Translations under genes and position numbers: made by a program
In this document: one piece after another, positions 45,854 through 54,772 of the stretch
How positions within the stretch are numbered: position 1 is the first letter of the stretch
How the letters are laid out: each line of letters begins with the position of its first letter
The notes under the pieces: generated by a model
Database searches by the model: none
The model's input: only the letters and a program-made list of their open reading frames with translations
What the model was told of the DNA's origin: nothing
Source of the DNA: JAICJC01 sp963695025
GTDB taxonomy: Bacteria; Actinomycetota; Thermoleophilia; Gaiellales; JAICJC01
Assembly (NCBI GenBank): GCA_963695025.1
Contig: CAVOFQ010000003.1
Span: 1,178,001-1,242,000, forward strand
Length of the DNA: 64,000 bases
Direction: 5' to 3'

Positions 45854-46708
45854 GTGCCAACGGTCACAATGAGAGAGCTGCTCGAGGCCGGGGTGCACTT
45901 CGGCCATCAGACGAGACGCTGGAACCCCAAGATGCGCCGGTTCATCTTCGGCGAGCGGGGCGGCATCTACATCATCGACCTGCAGCAGACGATGGCGCTT
46001 CTGCACGAGGCGTTCACCTACGTCGGCAACATCGGTGAGCGCAATGGCACGGTGATGTTCGTGGGCACGAAGAAGCAGGCCCAGGATGCCGTCGCCGAGC
46101 ACGCCGGCCGCGTCGGCATGCCCTACGTCAACCACCGCTGGCTCGGCGGTCTTCTGACCAACTACCGCACGATCCAGGAGCGGATCGCCGCCCTCCACGG
46201 CCTGCGCCGGCAGAAGAGCGAGGGCCAGCTCGACCTGCTGCCGTCCAAGGAGCGGGCCTCGACGCTGTCGGAGCTCGAGAAGCTCGAGGCGAACCTGGGC
46301 GGTGTGGCCGACACGCGCAAGCTGCCAGATGCCATCGTCGTGATCGACATGAAGAAGGAGGCGCTGGCGGTCCGCGAGGCGCGGCGCCTGAACATCCCGG
46401 TCATCGGCCTGGTCGACACCAACTGCGACCCCGACGATGCCGACTTCGTGATTCCCGGCAACGACGACGCCATCCGCTCGTCGGCGCTGATCGTGCGCCT
46501 GCTGGCCGATGCGATCGCCGAGGGCAAGAACCGCGGCGTGAAGGTGTCCGACTTCGTGCCCGAGGAGGGCGAGGAGGCCGCGCCGCCGGTCGAGGGCGAC
46601 GCCGCCGACGCCGCCGATGCACCCGCCGAGCCGGAGCCCGTCGCGGTGGCCGCACCCGCCGCCGAGGCTGCGGCGGACGAGCCCACCCCGGCCGAGGACG
46701 CCCAGTGA
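45854..46708 (+). CDS. rpsB: 30S ribosomal protein S2
   Basis: 284 residues. Seen: TMRELLEAGVHFGHQTRRWN, KMRRFIFGERGGIYIIDLQ, VNHRWLGGLLTNYRTI and PVIGLVDTNCDPDDADFVIPGNDDA (shown in part). The start is GTG 45854 because AAGGAG ends 5 bases before it; the upstream in-frame GTG 45848 overlaps that site. A 50-residue Ala/Pro/Glu-rich tail follows the S2 core, as in other actinobacteria. First gene of the translation operon; GTGA overlap with tsf. Confidence 0.95.
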   Translation: MPTVTMRELLEAGVHFGHQTRRWNPKMRRFIFGERGGIYIIDLQQTMALLHEAFTYVGNIGERNGTVMFVGTKKQAQDAVAEHAGRVGMPYVNHRWLGGLLTNYRTIQERIAALHGLRRQKSEGQLDLLPSKERASTLSELEKLEANLGGVADTRKLPDAIVVIDMKKEALAVREARRLNIPVIGLVDTNCDPDDADFVIPGNDDAIRSSALIVRLLADAIAEGKNRGVKVSDFVPEEGEEAAPPVEGDAADAADAPAEPEPVAVAAPAAEAAADEPTPAEDAQ

Positions 46709-47325
46709 GCGACACCGCCTACAAGCCGACGGCTGCGGAGGTGAAGCAGCTGCGCGAGACCACCCAGGCCGGCATGATGGACTGCAAGCGCGCCCTGGAG
46801 GAGACGGGCGGCGACATGGAGGCGGCGATCAAGCTCCTGCGCGAGCGCGGCATCGCATCGGCGGGCAAGCGCTCGGGCCGCGGTACGGGCGAGGGCATGA
46901 TCCACGCCTACGTCCACCACAACGGCCGTGTGGGCGCAATGGTCGAGATCGGCTGCGAGACCGACTTCGTCGCCCGCACCGAGTCGTTCCAGGCGTTTGC
47001 GCGCAAGATCGCCCTGCAGGTCGCGAGCGGCAACGAGCTGCGGTTCGTCTCCGAGGCCGACGTCTCCGACGAGTTCCGCACGACCGAGCTCGACATCTAC
47101 CGGGCCAAGGCTGCCGCCGAGGGCAAGCCCGAGGCGATGCTCGACAAGATCGCCGACGGGATGTTCCGCAAGGCGCTGGTGGACACGGTGCTGCTGAACC
47201 AGCCCTCGATCCTGCCCGACGACGACGGCAAGACGATCGAGACGCTGCGCGCCGAGCTGAGCGGGACGCTGGGTGAGAACATCGAGGTCAAGCGCTTCAC
47301 CCGCTTCCAGGTGGGGGACGCGTGA
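46705..47325 (+). CDS. tsf: Elongation factor Ts, short form
   Basis: 206 residues; nucleotide exchange factor for EF-Tu. Seen: VKQLRETTQAGMMDCKRALEE (UBA-like N domain with TQAGMMDCK), GIASAGKRSGR and the core MVEIGCETDFVARTE. It lacks about 70 residues of the second core subdomain present in E. coli and most actinobacteria, resembling the Thermus short type. GTGA overlaps with both neighbours. Confidence 0.95.
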   Translation: MSDTAYKPTAAEVKQLRETTQAGMMDCKRALEETGGDMEAAIKLLRERGIASAGKRSGRGTGEGMIHAYVHHNGRVGAMVEIGCETDFVARTESFQAFARKIALQVASGNELRFVSEADVSDEFRTTELDIYRAKAAAEGKPEAMLDKIADGMFRKALVDTVLLNQPSILPDDDGKTIETLRAELSGTLGENIEVKRFTRFQVGDA

Positions 47326-48074
47326 CGGCCGAGGGCGAGACCGCCTTCAAGCGCGTCCTGCTCAAGCTGTCGGGCGAGGCGCTCATGGGCGAGCGCACCT
47401 ACGGCCAGGATCCGGGCCGGATCACGGCCATCGCCCGCGCCCTGCGCGGTGTGCACGACGCCGGTGTCGAGGTGGCGATCGTCGTCGGCGGCGGCAACAT
47501 CCTGCGCGGCACCCAGGAGGCGGCGCGGGGCATGGACCGGGCAACCGCCGACTACGCCGGCATGCTGGCGACGCTCCTGAACGCGCTCACCGTCTCGGAC
47601 GCGCTCGAGCGGCATGGCGTGCACACGCGGGTGCAGTCGGCCATCAACGTGTCGCAGGTCGCCGAGCCGTACATTCGCCGCCGCGCGATCCGGCACCTCG
47701 AGAAGGGCAGGGTCGTGATCTTTGCCGCCGGCACCGGCAATCCGTTCTTCACCACCGACACCGCCGCCGCCCTGCGCGCGCTCGAGATCGGCGCCCAGGC
47801 GATCCTGATGGGCAAGAACGGCGTGGAGGGCGTCCTGGACGCCGACCCGCGCGAGCACCCGGATGCGCGGCTGATTCCCGAGCTCACCCACCTCGACGCG
47901 ATCGAGCGCGGCCTCAAGGTGATGGACACCACCGCGCTCTCGCTGTGCATGGACAACAAGGTGCCACTGTACGTGTTCAACCTGGACGACGAGGCCAACA
48001 TCGAGCGGGTCGTGCGCGGGGAACGGATCGGAACGATCATCTCGGCGCGAGTCCCTGCGGAGGTCGCCACATGA
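47322..48074 (+). CDS. pyrH: UMP kinase
   Basis: 250 residues, amino-acid-kinase fold; phosphorylates UMP to UDP. Seen: RVLLKLSGEALMG, VAIVVGGGNILRG, DYAGMLATLLNAL, VIFAAGTGNPFFTTDTAA and DADPREHPDA, MDTTALSLCMDN. GTGA overlap with tsf and ATGA overlap with frr. Confidence 0.97.
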   Translation: MTAEGETAFKRVLLKLSGEALMGERTYGQDPGRITAIARALRGVHDAGVEVAIVVGGGNILRGTQEAARGMDRATADYAGMLATLLNALTVSDALERHGVHTRVQSAINVSQVAEPYIRRRAIRHLEKGRVVIFAAGTGNPFFTTDTAAALRALEIGAQAILMGKNGVEGVLDADPREHPDARLIPELTHLDAIERGLKVMDTTALSLCMDNKVPLYVFNLDDEANIERVVRGERIGTIISARVPAEVAT

Positions 48075-48628
48075 TCGAAGATGTGCTCACAGACGCCGCC
48101 CGCAGAATGGAGAAGAGCGTCGAGAACGCGCGCCATGAGTTCACCACCGTGCGCACCGGCCGGGCGTCGGCTGCGCTGCTCGACCGCGTGCAGGTGACCG
48201 CGTACGGCACCAAGATGCCGGTGAACCAGCTGGCCACGATCGGCGTGCCCGAACCGCGCCTGCTCACGATCGCGCCGTTCGACAAGAGCATCATGAAGGA
48301 CATCGAGCGGGGGATCCTCGAGTCCGATCTCGGGCTCACCCCGGCCAACGACGGCCAGGTGATCCGGCTGCCGATCCCCCAGCTGACCGAGGAACGGCGC
48401 CGCGACCTCGTCAAGCAGGTGCGGCACATGGCCGAGGAGGGCCGGGTGGCGGCCCGCAACATCCGCCGCGACGCCATCCACCGCCTGAAGGAGCTCGAGA
48501 AGAACGGCGAGACGGGATCCGACGAGGTGCACCGGGCCGAGGACCGGCTCCAGAAGCAGACCGACGAGCACATCCATCAGATCGACGCCGCGCTGAAGGC
48601 CAAAGAGGCCGAGATCATGGAAGTGTGA
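48071..48628 (+). CDS. frr: Ribosome recycling factor
   Basis: 185 residues, normal length. Seen: ARRMEKSVENARHEFTTVRTG, VNQLATIGVPEPRLLTIAPFD and LTEERRRDLVKQVRHMAEEG, RNIRRDAIHRLKELEKNG. Splits post-termination ribosomes with EF-G. Confidence 0.97.
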   Translation: MIEDVLTDAARRMEKSVENARHEFTTVRTGRASAALLDRVQVTAYGTKMPVNQLATIGVPEPRLLTIAPFDKSIMKDIERGILESDLGLTPANDGQVIRLPIPQLTEERRRDLVKQVRHMAEEGRVAARNIRRDAIHRLKELEKNGETGSDEVHRAEDRLQKQTDEHIHQIDAALKAKEAEIMEV

Positions 48629-48647
48629 CCGGTCCGCAGCCGGGCGG

Positions 48648-49418
48648 ATGACCGTCATGCGAAGGCAGATACGGCTGCTCCAGAGCATGCGCCGGCTTCG
48701 CCGCGCCGGTGCGGGACAGGAGCCGCCGGGAGCAGCCACCGCTCGCAACGTCGCGATCATCATGGACGGCAACGGGCGCTGGGCCGCGCGCCGCGGGCTG
48801 CCCCTGCTGGCGGGCCACAGGGCCGGGACGCGGGCGCTGCGGCGCACCGTCGAGGCGGCGCCCGACCTCGGCGTGCGCAGCCTGGCGGTCTACGCCTTCT
48901 CCACCGAGAACTGGGGCCGGCCGGAGTCGGAGGTGGAGGATCTCATGGCCCTGTTCGGCGAGACGATCGAGCGCGAGTTCCCCGACCTACACCGCCAGGG
49001 CGTGCGGGTGCGGTTCGTCGGCCGCCGCGACCGCTGTCCCGAGTCGCTGCGGACGTTGATGGACGACATGGAGCAGCGCACCGCAGCGAACACCCGGCTC
49101 GACCTGTGGGTCGTGTTCGACTACGGCTCTCGGGCGGAGATCCTGCACGCCGTGCAGGAGCTCATGGCTGCCGGCGCCGACCCCGCCGCGGTGGACGAGG
49201 AACGGCTGCGCGAGCACCTGTACGCACCGGACATGCCCGACCCCGACCTGGTGATCCGCACAAGCGGGGAGATGCGCATGTCGAACTTCCTGCTGTGGCA
49301 GTCGGCCTATGCGGAGTTTGAGTTCACGACCACGCTCTGGCCCGACTTCGGCTCCGCCGAGCTCGAGTCCGCACTGCACGCCTATGCCGGCCGCCAGCGA
49401 CGGTTCGGCGCCCGGTGA
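48648..49418 (+). CDS. uppS: Isoprenyl diphosphate synthase (undecaprenyl-PP synthase family)
   Basis: 256 residues, cis-prenyltransferase. Seen: VAIIMDGNGRWAARRGLPLLAGH (catalytic Asp and P-loop), YAFSTENWGRPESEV and DPDLVIRTSGEMRMSNFLLWQSAYAEF (given in part as LVIRTSGEMRMSNFLLWQ). Makes the C55 or C50 lipid carrier for wall and polysaccharide. A 30-residue basic N-terminal extension precedes the fold. Confidence 0.95.
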   Translation: MTVMRRQIRLLQSMRRLRRAGAGQEPPGAATARNVAIIMDGNGRWAARRGLPLLAGHRAGTRALRRTVEAAPDLGVRSLAVYAFSTENWGRPESEVEDLMALFGETIEREFPDLHRQGVRVRFVGRRDRCPESLRTLMDDMEQRTAANTRLDLWVVFDYGSRAEILHAVQELMAAGADPAAVDEERLREHLYAPDMPDPDLVIRTSGEMRMSNFLLWQSAYAEFEFTTTLWPDFGSAELESALHAYAGRQRRFGAR

Positions 49419-50230
49419 ACCAGCTCCTCGGCCGGATCGTCCTGGCCGTGCCGCTGGCGGCCCTCGCGCTCTACGCGGCACTGCGAGGCGGCTGGATCGT
49501 CGCCGTACCCGCCGCGGTGGCCGCCCTGATCGCATCGCACGAGTTCTCGGCGATGACCCGAAGCCTGCGCCCGCTCACGCCGGTCGGCCTCGCCGGCGCG
49601 GCGGGCGTGGTCGTGGCGGTGCACCAGGGCGGGATCGCCTGGGCGACCGCCCCGCTGGCGCTGACCCTCGTGGCCGCCTTCTGGCTGTCGGCTGTGGCGG
49701 AGGTGCGCCAGAGCGCCGCGGCGCAGTTGTCGGTGACAACGCTTGGCGTCGTCTGGATCGGGCTCGGCTTCGGCTTCCTGGTGGCCATTCGCGACATCCC
49801 GGGGCCCTCGGGCTGGGGCCGGGAGCTGCTGCTGGCGGTGCTCCTGGGGGTGTGGGGCTCCGACATCGCCGCCTACGTCGGCGGGCGCCTCTTCGGCCGG
49901 CGGAAGCTCGCCGAGCAGATCTCGCCCCAGAAGACGGTCGAGGGGCTGCTGGCGGGTCTGGTGGCCGGGATTGCGATCGTGTTCTTCACCCTCTATCACC
50001 AGCCGCACAGCGACCCGCTCTCGCCGCTGCACGCACTGGAGCTCGGGCTCGCGGTGGCGTTCGCCGCTCCCGCGGGAGACCTGTTCGAGTCGTACCTCAA
50101 GCGCGACGCCGGCATCAAGGACAGCGGCAACCTGCTCGGCGCGCACGGCGGCATGCTCGACCGGGTGGATGCGCTCCTGTGGGCGGCGCCGGCGACGTAC
50201 TTCGTCGCGCTTGCCATCGGCCGCGCCTGA
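49415..50230 (+). CDS. cdsA: Phosphatidate cytidylyltransferase
   Basis: 271 residues, about eight membrane helices. Signature near the C terminus: KRDAGIKDSGNLLGAHGGML-DRVD (CDS signature, Asp pair). Forms CDP-diacylglycerol for phospholipids. GTGA overlap with uppS. Confidence 0.93.
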   Translation: MNQLLGRIVLAVPLAALALYAALRGGWIVAVPAAVAALIASHEFSAMTRSLRPLTPVGLAGAAGVVVAVHQGGIAWATAPLALTLVAAFWLSAVAEVRQSAAAQLSVTTLGVVWIGLGFGFLVAIRDIPGPSGWGRELLLAVLLGVWGSDIAAYVGGRLFGRRKLAEQISPQKTVEGLLAGLVAGIAIVFFTLYHQPHSDPLSPLHALELGLAVAFAAPAGDLFESYLKRDAGIKDSGNLLGAHGGMLDRVDALLWAAPATYFVALAIGRA

Positions 50231-50240
50231 CCGTTCGGGG

Positions 50241-50246
50241 TACAGT
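50241..50246 (+). promoter_or_regulatory. -10 box for a leaderless transcript
   Basis: TACAGT, 6 bases before ATG 50253, in the cdsA 3' gap. Confidence 0.45.
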
Positions 50247-50252
50247 GACCGC

Positions 50253-50582
50253 ATGCGCACTCGCCGCCGTCCGATGCGGCTCCTGCATCCGTTCTCGCCG
50301 GTCGAGAAGGGGATGGAGGACGAGCGGATCGCAACTGCGATCGCCGTGGTCGAGGGCGTCTCACCCGGACTCCACGAGTGCGCGCCGAAGTGGTTCGGCG
50401 ACCGCCTGGACGGCGACGTGCGCCTGCGGTACATGGCGATCGGCTTCACCGCCGCGCCCGACCGCGGCCTCGACGAGGGCCGGGCCTACGTGGTGGACGT
50501 CCGCAGCGGCCACGTGATCTGGCAACGCCCGATCGCCGACCGCGGCGACCTGCCGCGCAGCATCACCGCCCTAGGAGGCTGA
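50253..50582 (+). CDS. Conserved-looking hypothetical protein in the cdsA-dxr gap
   Basis: 109 residues (core FSPVEKGMEDERIATAIAVVEG, HECAPKWFGDRLDGDVRLRYM, AYVVDVRSGHVIWQRPI). Soluble, mixed fold. Not recognised. Its own leaderless -10 favours the ATG at 50253 over 50274. Being fixed inside a highly conserved housekeeping run suggests a real gene. Confidence 0.6.
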   Translation: MRTRRRPMRLLHPFSPVEKGMEDERIATAIAVVEGVSPGLHECAPKWFGDRLDGDVRLRYMAIGFTAAPDRGLDEGRAYVVDVRSGHVIWQRPIADRGDLPRSITALGG

Positions 50583-50653
50583 ACCCAAGGAGGCAGCGGG
50601 GACTGCCGGAGGGTTGTCCCCTGGTGAAGAGCGTTGCGCCCACGATGGCCGCC

Positions 50654-50659
50654 TACACT
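50654..50659 (+). promoter_or_regulatory. -10 box for a leaderless dxr transcript
   Basis: TACACT, 6 bases before ATG 50666; no ribosome-binding site between, and no clear -35. Confidence 0.5.
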
Positions 50660-50665
50660 GAGAGC

Positions 50666-51811
50666 ATGAGATCCGTCGCCGTCCTCGGCGCGACCGGTTC
50701 GATCGGCACGCAGGCGCTCGAGATCGTCTCCGCGCACCCCGACCTGAGGGCGTGCGCACTGGCCGCCCGCTCCGACCACGCCGGACTGGTCGCCACCGCC
50801 CGCCGCCACGGCGTGGGCCGCATCGCCCTCGTCGACCCCGCCGCTGCCGCCGCCGCACGGCGCGAATTCGACGGCGAGGTGCTCGACGGCGCCGAGGGGA
50901 TCGAGCGCCTGGTGGCCGAGTGCGGGGCCGACATCGTCCTGAACGCCATCGTCGGTGCGGCCGGGCTGCGCGCCACCCTGGCGACGTTCGCGGCGGGCGC
51001 CGACCTGGCGCTCGCGAACAAGGAGAGCCTGGTCGCCGGCGGCGAGCTCGTGATGGGCGCGCTGCGCCGGAGCGGCCGCAGAATGCTGCCTGTCGACAGC
51101 GAGCACTCGGCACTCGCCCAGTGCCTGGCCGGCGCCGCCGACGGTGCCGTCACGGGCCTCGTGGTAACGGCCTCCGGAGGCCCGTTCCGGGGCCGGTCTC
51201 GCGAATCGCTGGCCGACGCGACCGTTGCCGATGCACTCGCGCACCCGACCTGGACGATGGGGGCGAAGATCACCATCGACTCGGCCACGCTCATGAACAA
51301 GGGCCTCGAGGTGATCGAGGCGCATCATCTGTTCGGCGTGGCCTACCCCGACATCGAGGTCGTGGTGCACCCCCAGTCGATCGTCCACGGGATGGTGCGG
51401 TTCCGCGACGGGGCGCTGCTCGCGCACGTGGGGCATCCGGACATGCGCGTACCGATCTCGTGGGCGCTGACGTTCCCGCAGCGGTCGGCGACATCGGTGC
51501 CCGCGCTCGACCTGTCACAGGCGCTGCGGCTCGACTTCGAGCCACCCGATCTCGACACGTTCCGGTGCCTTGCGCTGGCCCGGCAGGCCGGGATGGAGGG
51601 AGGCACGGCGCCGTGCGTCCTGAACGCCGCCAACGAGGCGGCGGTGCGGTCGTTCCAGGCCGGCGCGGTCGGCTTCCTCGACATCGCCGACCTGGTGGAA
51701 CGCGCGCTCGAGGCTGTCCCCGCCGAGCCGCTCGAGTCGCTCGCACAGCTGCTCGAGGCGGACGGGCGCGCCCGGGCCGCCGTCGGCGATGCGGTCAGGA
51801 CGGCCGCGTGA
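50666..51811 (+). CDS. dxr: 1-deoxy-D-xylulose 5-phosphate reductoisomerase
   Basis: 381 residues; NADPH-dependent second step of the MEP isoprenoid pathway. Seen: VAVLGATGSIGTQALEIVSAH, ALANKESLVAGGELVM, PVDSEHSALAQCL (metal site), TASGGPFRG, ATLMNKGLEVIEAHHLFG and VVHPQSIVHGMV. Overlaps the protease gene by GTGA. Together with ispG and uppS it shows a MEP route. Confidence 0.95.
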   Translation: MRSVAVLGATGSIGTQALEIVSAHPDLRACALAARSDHAGLVATARRHGVGRIALVDPAAAAAARREFDGEVLDGAEGIERLVAECGADIVLNAIVGAAGLRATLATFAAGADLALANKESLVAGGELVMGALRRSGRRMLPVDSEHSALAQCLAGAADGAVTGLVVTASGGPFRGRSRESLADATVADALAHPTWTMGAKITIDSATLMNKGLEVIEAHHLFGVAYPDIEVVVHPQSIVHGMVRFRDGALLAHVGHPDMRVPISWALTFPQRSATSVPALDLSQALRLDFEPPDLDTFRCLALARQAGMEGGTAPCVLNAANEAAVRSFQAGAVGFLDIADLVERALEAVPAEPLESLAQLLEADGRARAAVGDAVRTAA

Positions 51812-53064
51812 GCTTCGTCGTTGCGGTATTCGGGCTGCTCCTGCTGATCGCAATCCACGAGCTCGGCCACTTCACCGCCGCCAAGGCCACGGGCATGCGG
51901 GCGCTGCGCTTCTACCTCGGCTTCCCGCCGGCGGTGGTGAAGCGCACGTGGCGCGGCACCGAGTACGGCATCGGCGCGATCCCGCTCGGCGGCTTCGTGA
52001 AGATCCCGGGGATGCTGCGGCCCGAGTCGGGCGACGTCTATGAGGCCGATGACATCCTCGGGCGAGCCAAGGACCTCGACGCGGATGTGGCGGAGCGGCT
52101 CGCCGCCGAGCTGGCGGACCTGCATCGGAGCCTCGACGACGGCCGCTACGACGACGCCCGCAACGTGATCGCGCGGCTCGAGGTCGTGATCGCCGAGGCG
52201 GCGCCCGCGCTCAGCCCGGTCGACCTCCGCCGCGTCACCCGCAGCCTCAGCCGCCTCGAGGAGAACCTCGATCCCGGGGCCTACTGGCGCTGCTCGCGCG
52301 CACGCCGGCTGATCGTGATCGGGGCCGGGCCGCTGGCAAACGTGATCGCCTGCTTCGCCATCCTGACGGCGGTCGCGCTGTACGGCCTGCCGGTGGCCGT
52401 TCCGGTCGTCCAGAGCGTGCTGACGAAGTCGCCGGCGGCGGCGGCCGGGCTTCACGCCGGCGACCGGGTTGTGTCGATCAACGGCCGGCACCTCGGGGTG
52501 ACCGGCATCCGCAACACCATCACCGCCACCAAGGGCGGCAACGTTTCCCTGGTCGTGCTCAGGCACGGGCACCGGGTCACGCTGCGCACGGAGCACAGCC
52601 AGGTCATCGACGGCGCCTACCGGCTCGGCTTCAGCTTCGGGACGACGAACCATCCGTACTCGTTCACGCACGCGCCCACGTTCGCGGGCAGCGAGATGTG
52701 GACGCTGACGACCGGAACGGTGCGCGCCCTCGGCGAGATCGTGACCCCGACCGGGCGCTCGCAGCTGCACTCGACGGTCGGCATCGTCCGCTATTCCGCA
52801 CAGGCGGAGCAGGCCGGCATCACCGACTACCTGGTGCTGCTCGCATTCATCTCACTCTCGCTCGCCATCTTCAACCTGCTGCCGTTCCTGCCTCTCGACG
52901 GCGGCCACGTGTTCCTGATCGCGCTCGAGCAGATCCGCGGCAAGATGGTGTCGCGGGTCGTGTTCGAGCGGGTGTCGGTGCTCGGCATCATGCTGATGGC
53001 CCTGATCTTCGTGGTCGGGCTCCAGAACGACCTCTCCAGCATCCTGAACTCTCAGCCCCACTGA
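51808..53064 (+). CDS. rseP: Site-2 protease, RseP/M50 family
   Basis: 418 residues. TM1 carries the zinc motif H17ELGH21; the second catalytic part is LPFLPLDGGHVFL (D364). A PDZ domain (VLTKSPAAAAGLHAGDRVVSINGRH) sits between. An unusual 80-90 residue charged helical insertion (about residues 72-158, DILGRAKDLDADVAERLAAEL to LSRLEENLDPG) separates TM1 from TM2. Cuts anti-sigma factors or signal peptides in the membrane. Confidence 0.9.
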   Translation: MSFVVAVFGLLLLIAIHELGHFTAAKATGMRALRFYLGFPPAVVKRTWRGTEYGIGAIPLGGFVKIPGMLRPESGDVYEADDILGRAKDLDADVAERLAAELADLHRSLDDGRYDDARNVIARLEVVIAEAAPALSPVDLRRVTRSLSRLEENLDPGAYWRCSRARRLIVIGAGPLANVIACFAILTAVALYGLPVAVPVVQSVLTKSPAAAAGLHAGDRVVSINGRHLGVTGIRNTITATKGGNVSLVVLRHGHRVTLRTEHSQVIDGAYRLGFSFGTTNHPYSFTHAPTFAGSEMWTLTTGTVRALGEIVTPTGRSQLHSTVGIVRYSAQAEQAGITDYLVLLAFISLSLAIFNLLPFLPLDGGHVFLIALEQIRGKMVSRVVFERVSVLGIMLMALIFVVGLQNDLSSILNSQPH

Positions 53065-53088
53065 CACTGACCTCGGCCCCCTCGACGG

Positions 53089-53094
53089 TATCCT
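53089..53094 (+). promoter_or_regulatory. -10 box of ispG
   Basis: TATCCT, 7 bases before ATG 53102; GAGGA between could also serve as a weak ribosome-binding site. Confidence 0.45.
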
Positions 53095-53101
53095 GAGGAC
53101 G

Positions 53102-54205
53102 ATGGCGTCTTCGGTGCAGATCCGCGTGGGTGGCGTGCCCGTTGGGGGCGGCGCGCCCGTCGTCGTGCAGTCGATGACGCTCACCGAGACGCACGACGCC
53201 GAGGCCACGCTGGCCCAGATCCGGCGGCTGGCCGATGCGGGCTGCGAGCTGGCCCGGGTGGCCGTGCCGGGGAAGCCCGACGCCGATGCGCTGCCGGCGA
53301 TCGTGGCGGGGTCGCCGCTGCCGGTGATCGCCGACATCCACTTCAACGCCTCGCTCGCGCTGCGGGCGATCGATGCCGGGGTGGCCGCGGTGCGGATCAA
53401 CCCCGGCAACATCGGCGGACCGGACAAGGTCGAGCAGGTCGTCGCGAGCGCCAAGGCCGCCGGCATCGCGATGCGGATCGGAGCCAACTCGGGCTCCCTG
53501 CCGGATCACCTGCGCCAGTACGCCACGAACGATCCGGCCGGGGCGCTTGTCGAGGCGGCGCTCGAAGAGGTGCGGCTGCTCGAGCGGCTGGACTATCGCG
53601 AGTTCAAGATCTCGGTCAAGAGCTCCTCGGTGCCGGTGATGATCCAGGCCTACCGGCGGCTGGCCGAGCAGGTGCCCTATCCGCTGCACCTGGGGGTGAC
53701 CGAGGCGGGGCCGGCCTTCACCGGCACGGTCAAGAGCGCGATCGGGATGGGCAGCCTGCTGATGGACGGGATCGGCGACACGATGCGGGTGTCACTGACC
53801 GCCGACCCGGTGGAGGAGGTCAGGGTGGCGTGGGAGATCCTGCGCGTGCTCGGCCTGCGCCACAAGGGGCCGGTGCTGATCGCCTGTCCGTCGTGCGGGC
53901 GCACGAACGTCGACGTGCTGGAGCTGACCGAGCGCGTCTCCGAGCGCCTCGAGGGCTACGAAGAGGTGTTCGAGGTGGCCGTGATGGGCTGCGCGGTGAA
54001 TGGGCCGGGCGAGGCCGGCGACGCCGACTTCGGGATCGCCGGCGGCCGTGACGCGGGGTTCATCTACGCCCATGGCCAGGTGCTGCGGAAGGTCACGCAG
54101 ACCGACCTCGTCAGCGAGCTCTTCGACGAGATCGATGCCTGGATCGCAGGCGGCATGGTGCGGCCGGTGCGAAAGACGCGCAAGCTGGCGCTGCCGGCAG
54201 GCTGA
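53102..54205 (+). CDS. ispG: 4-hydroxy-3-methylbut-2-enyl diphosphate synthase (GcpE)
   Basis: 367 residues. 4Fe-4S MEP pathway enzyme. TIM barrel (VQSMTLTETHDAEATLAQIR, RINPGNIGGPDKVEQV) and cluster ligands C262 and C265 (CPSCGRT) and C297 (MGCAVNGPGEAGDADFGIAGG). Normal bacterial length. Confidence 0.95.
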   Translation: MASSVQIRVGGVPVGGGAPVVVQSMTLTETHDAEATLAQIRRLADAGCELARVAVPGKPDADALPAIVAGSPLPVIADIHFNASLALRAIDAGVAAVRINPGNIGGPDKVEQVVASAKAAGIAMRIGANSGSLPDHLRQYATNDPAGALVEAALEEVRLLERLDYREFKISVKSSSVPVMIQAYRRLAEQVPYPLHLGVTEAGPAFTGTVKSAIGMGSLLMDGIGDTMRVSLTADPVEEVRVAWEILRVLGLRHKGPVLIACPSCGRTNVDVLELTERVSERLEGYEEVFEVAVMGCAVNGPGEAGDADFGIAGGRDAGFIYAHGQVLRKVTQTDLVSELFDEIDAWIAGGMVRPVRKTRKLALPAG

Positions 54206-54229
54206 GTCTCGGGCGGCCGCCGGCCGGGG

Positions 54230-54388
54230 TCAGCCGGGCAGCGGGGTGTCGCGACGGGTGCAGAACGCGTCGAACCGGGCGTACTTCTGCAGGTACGCCT
54301 CGAGCTCCGAGATCCCAAACCGGATCCAGTCGTCCACAAAGCGTTCGTCGACCTGGGGCTGGTCGAGGGCGGTGTCGTCGAGGTTCAT
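54230..54388 (-). CDS. Very short hypothetical protein
   Basis: 52 residues (MNLDDTALDQPQVDERFVDD start; WIRFGISELEAYLQKYARFD). Acidic, helical, not recognised. Runs opposite to its neighbours between ispG and the small membrane gene. Could be an artefact. Confidence 0.4.
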   Translation of the reverse strand: MNLDDTALDQPQVDERFVDDWIRFGISELEAYLQKYARFDAFCTRRDTPLPG

Positions 54389-54460
54389 GGCCGGATCATC
54401 GACCGATCGGGGCGCTCTGCGGCTCGCCGAAACGTGGTATTCGTCGATGCCGTCTTCGGG

Positions 54461-54466
54461 TACAGT
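54461..54466 (+). promoter_or_regulatory. -10 box for a leaderless small gene
   Basis: TACAGT, 6 bases before ATG 54473. Confidence 0.4.
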
Positions 54467-54472
54467 TCTCGA

Positions 54473-54685
54473 ATGCTGAACAAGCGCAAAGCAGCCATCG
54501 GATATGCGACGTACCTGATCGCGAGCCGGGTCGCCAAGCGGGTGGTGCGCCGCAAGGCGCGCGAGATGATGCCGACGCCGACCCGCCCGCGCCGGCGCCT
54601 GATGATCCCGATCGTCGGCGGAGCCGCCGCAGCCGTCGCGGGCGCCGCGGTGCTGGCCTCGCGCCACCGCACCGACCAGGACTGA
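54473..54685 (+). CDS. Small basic single-helix membrane protein
   Basis: 70 residues: basic first half (RVAKRVVRRKAREMMPTPTR) then one hydrophobic helix (LMIPIVGGAAAAVAGAAVLA) and a charged end. Not recognised. ATG 54473 is 6 bases past TACAGT; an upstream in-frame start would precede that box. Confidence 0.5.
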   Translation: MLNKRKAAIGYATYLIASRVAKRVVRRKAREMMPTPTRPRRRLMIPIVGGAAAAVAGAAVLASRHRTDQD

Positions 54686-54757
54686 ATCCCCCGCGCCCAG
54701 CGTGAATACCGGCTGCGGTCACGGGCCGCCCGGCCAGGCTCCGTCGCCCCCGCTCGT

Positions 54758-54763
54758 TAGACT
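54758..54763 (+). promoter_or_regulatory. -10 box of dnaE
   Basis: TAGACT, 9 bases before GTG 54773. Confidence 0.4.
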
Positions 54764-54772
54764 GGCAACCCC

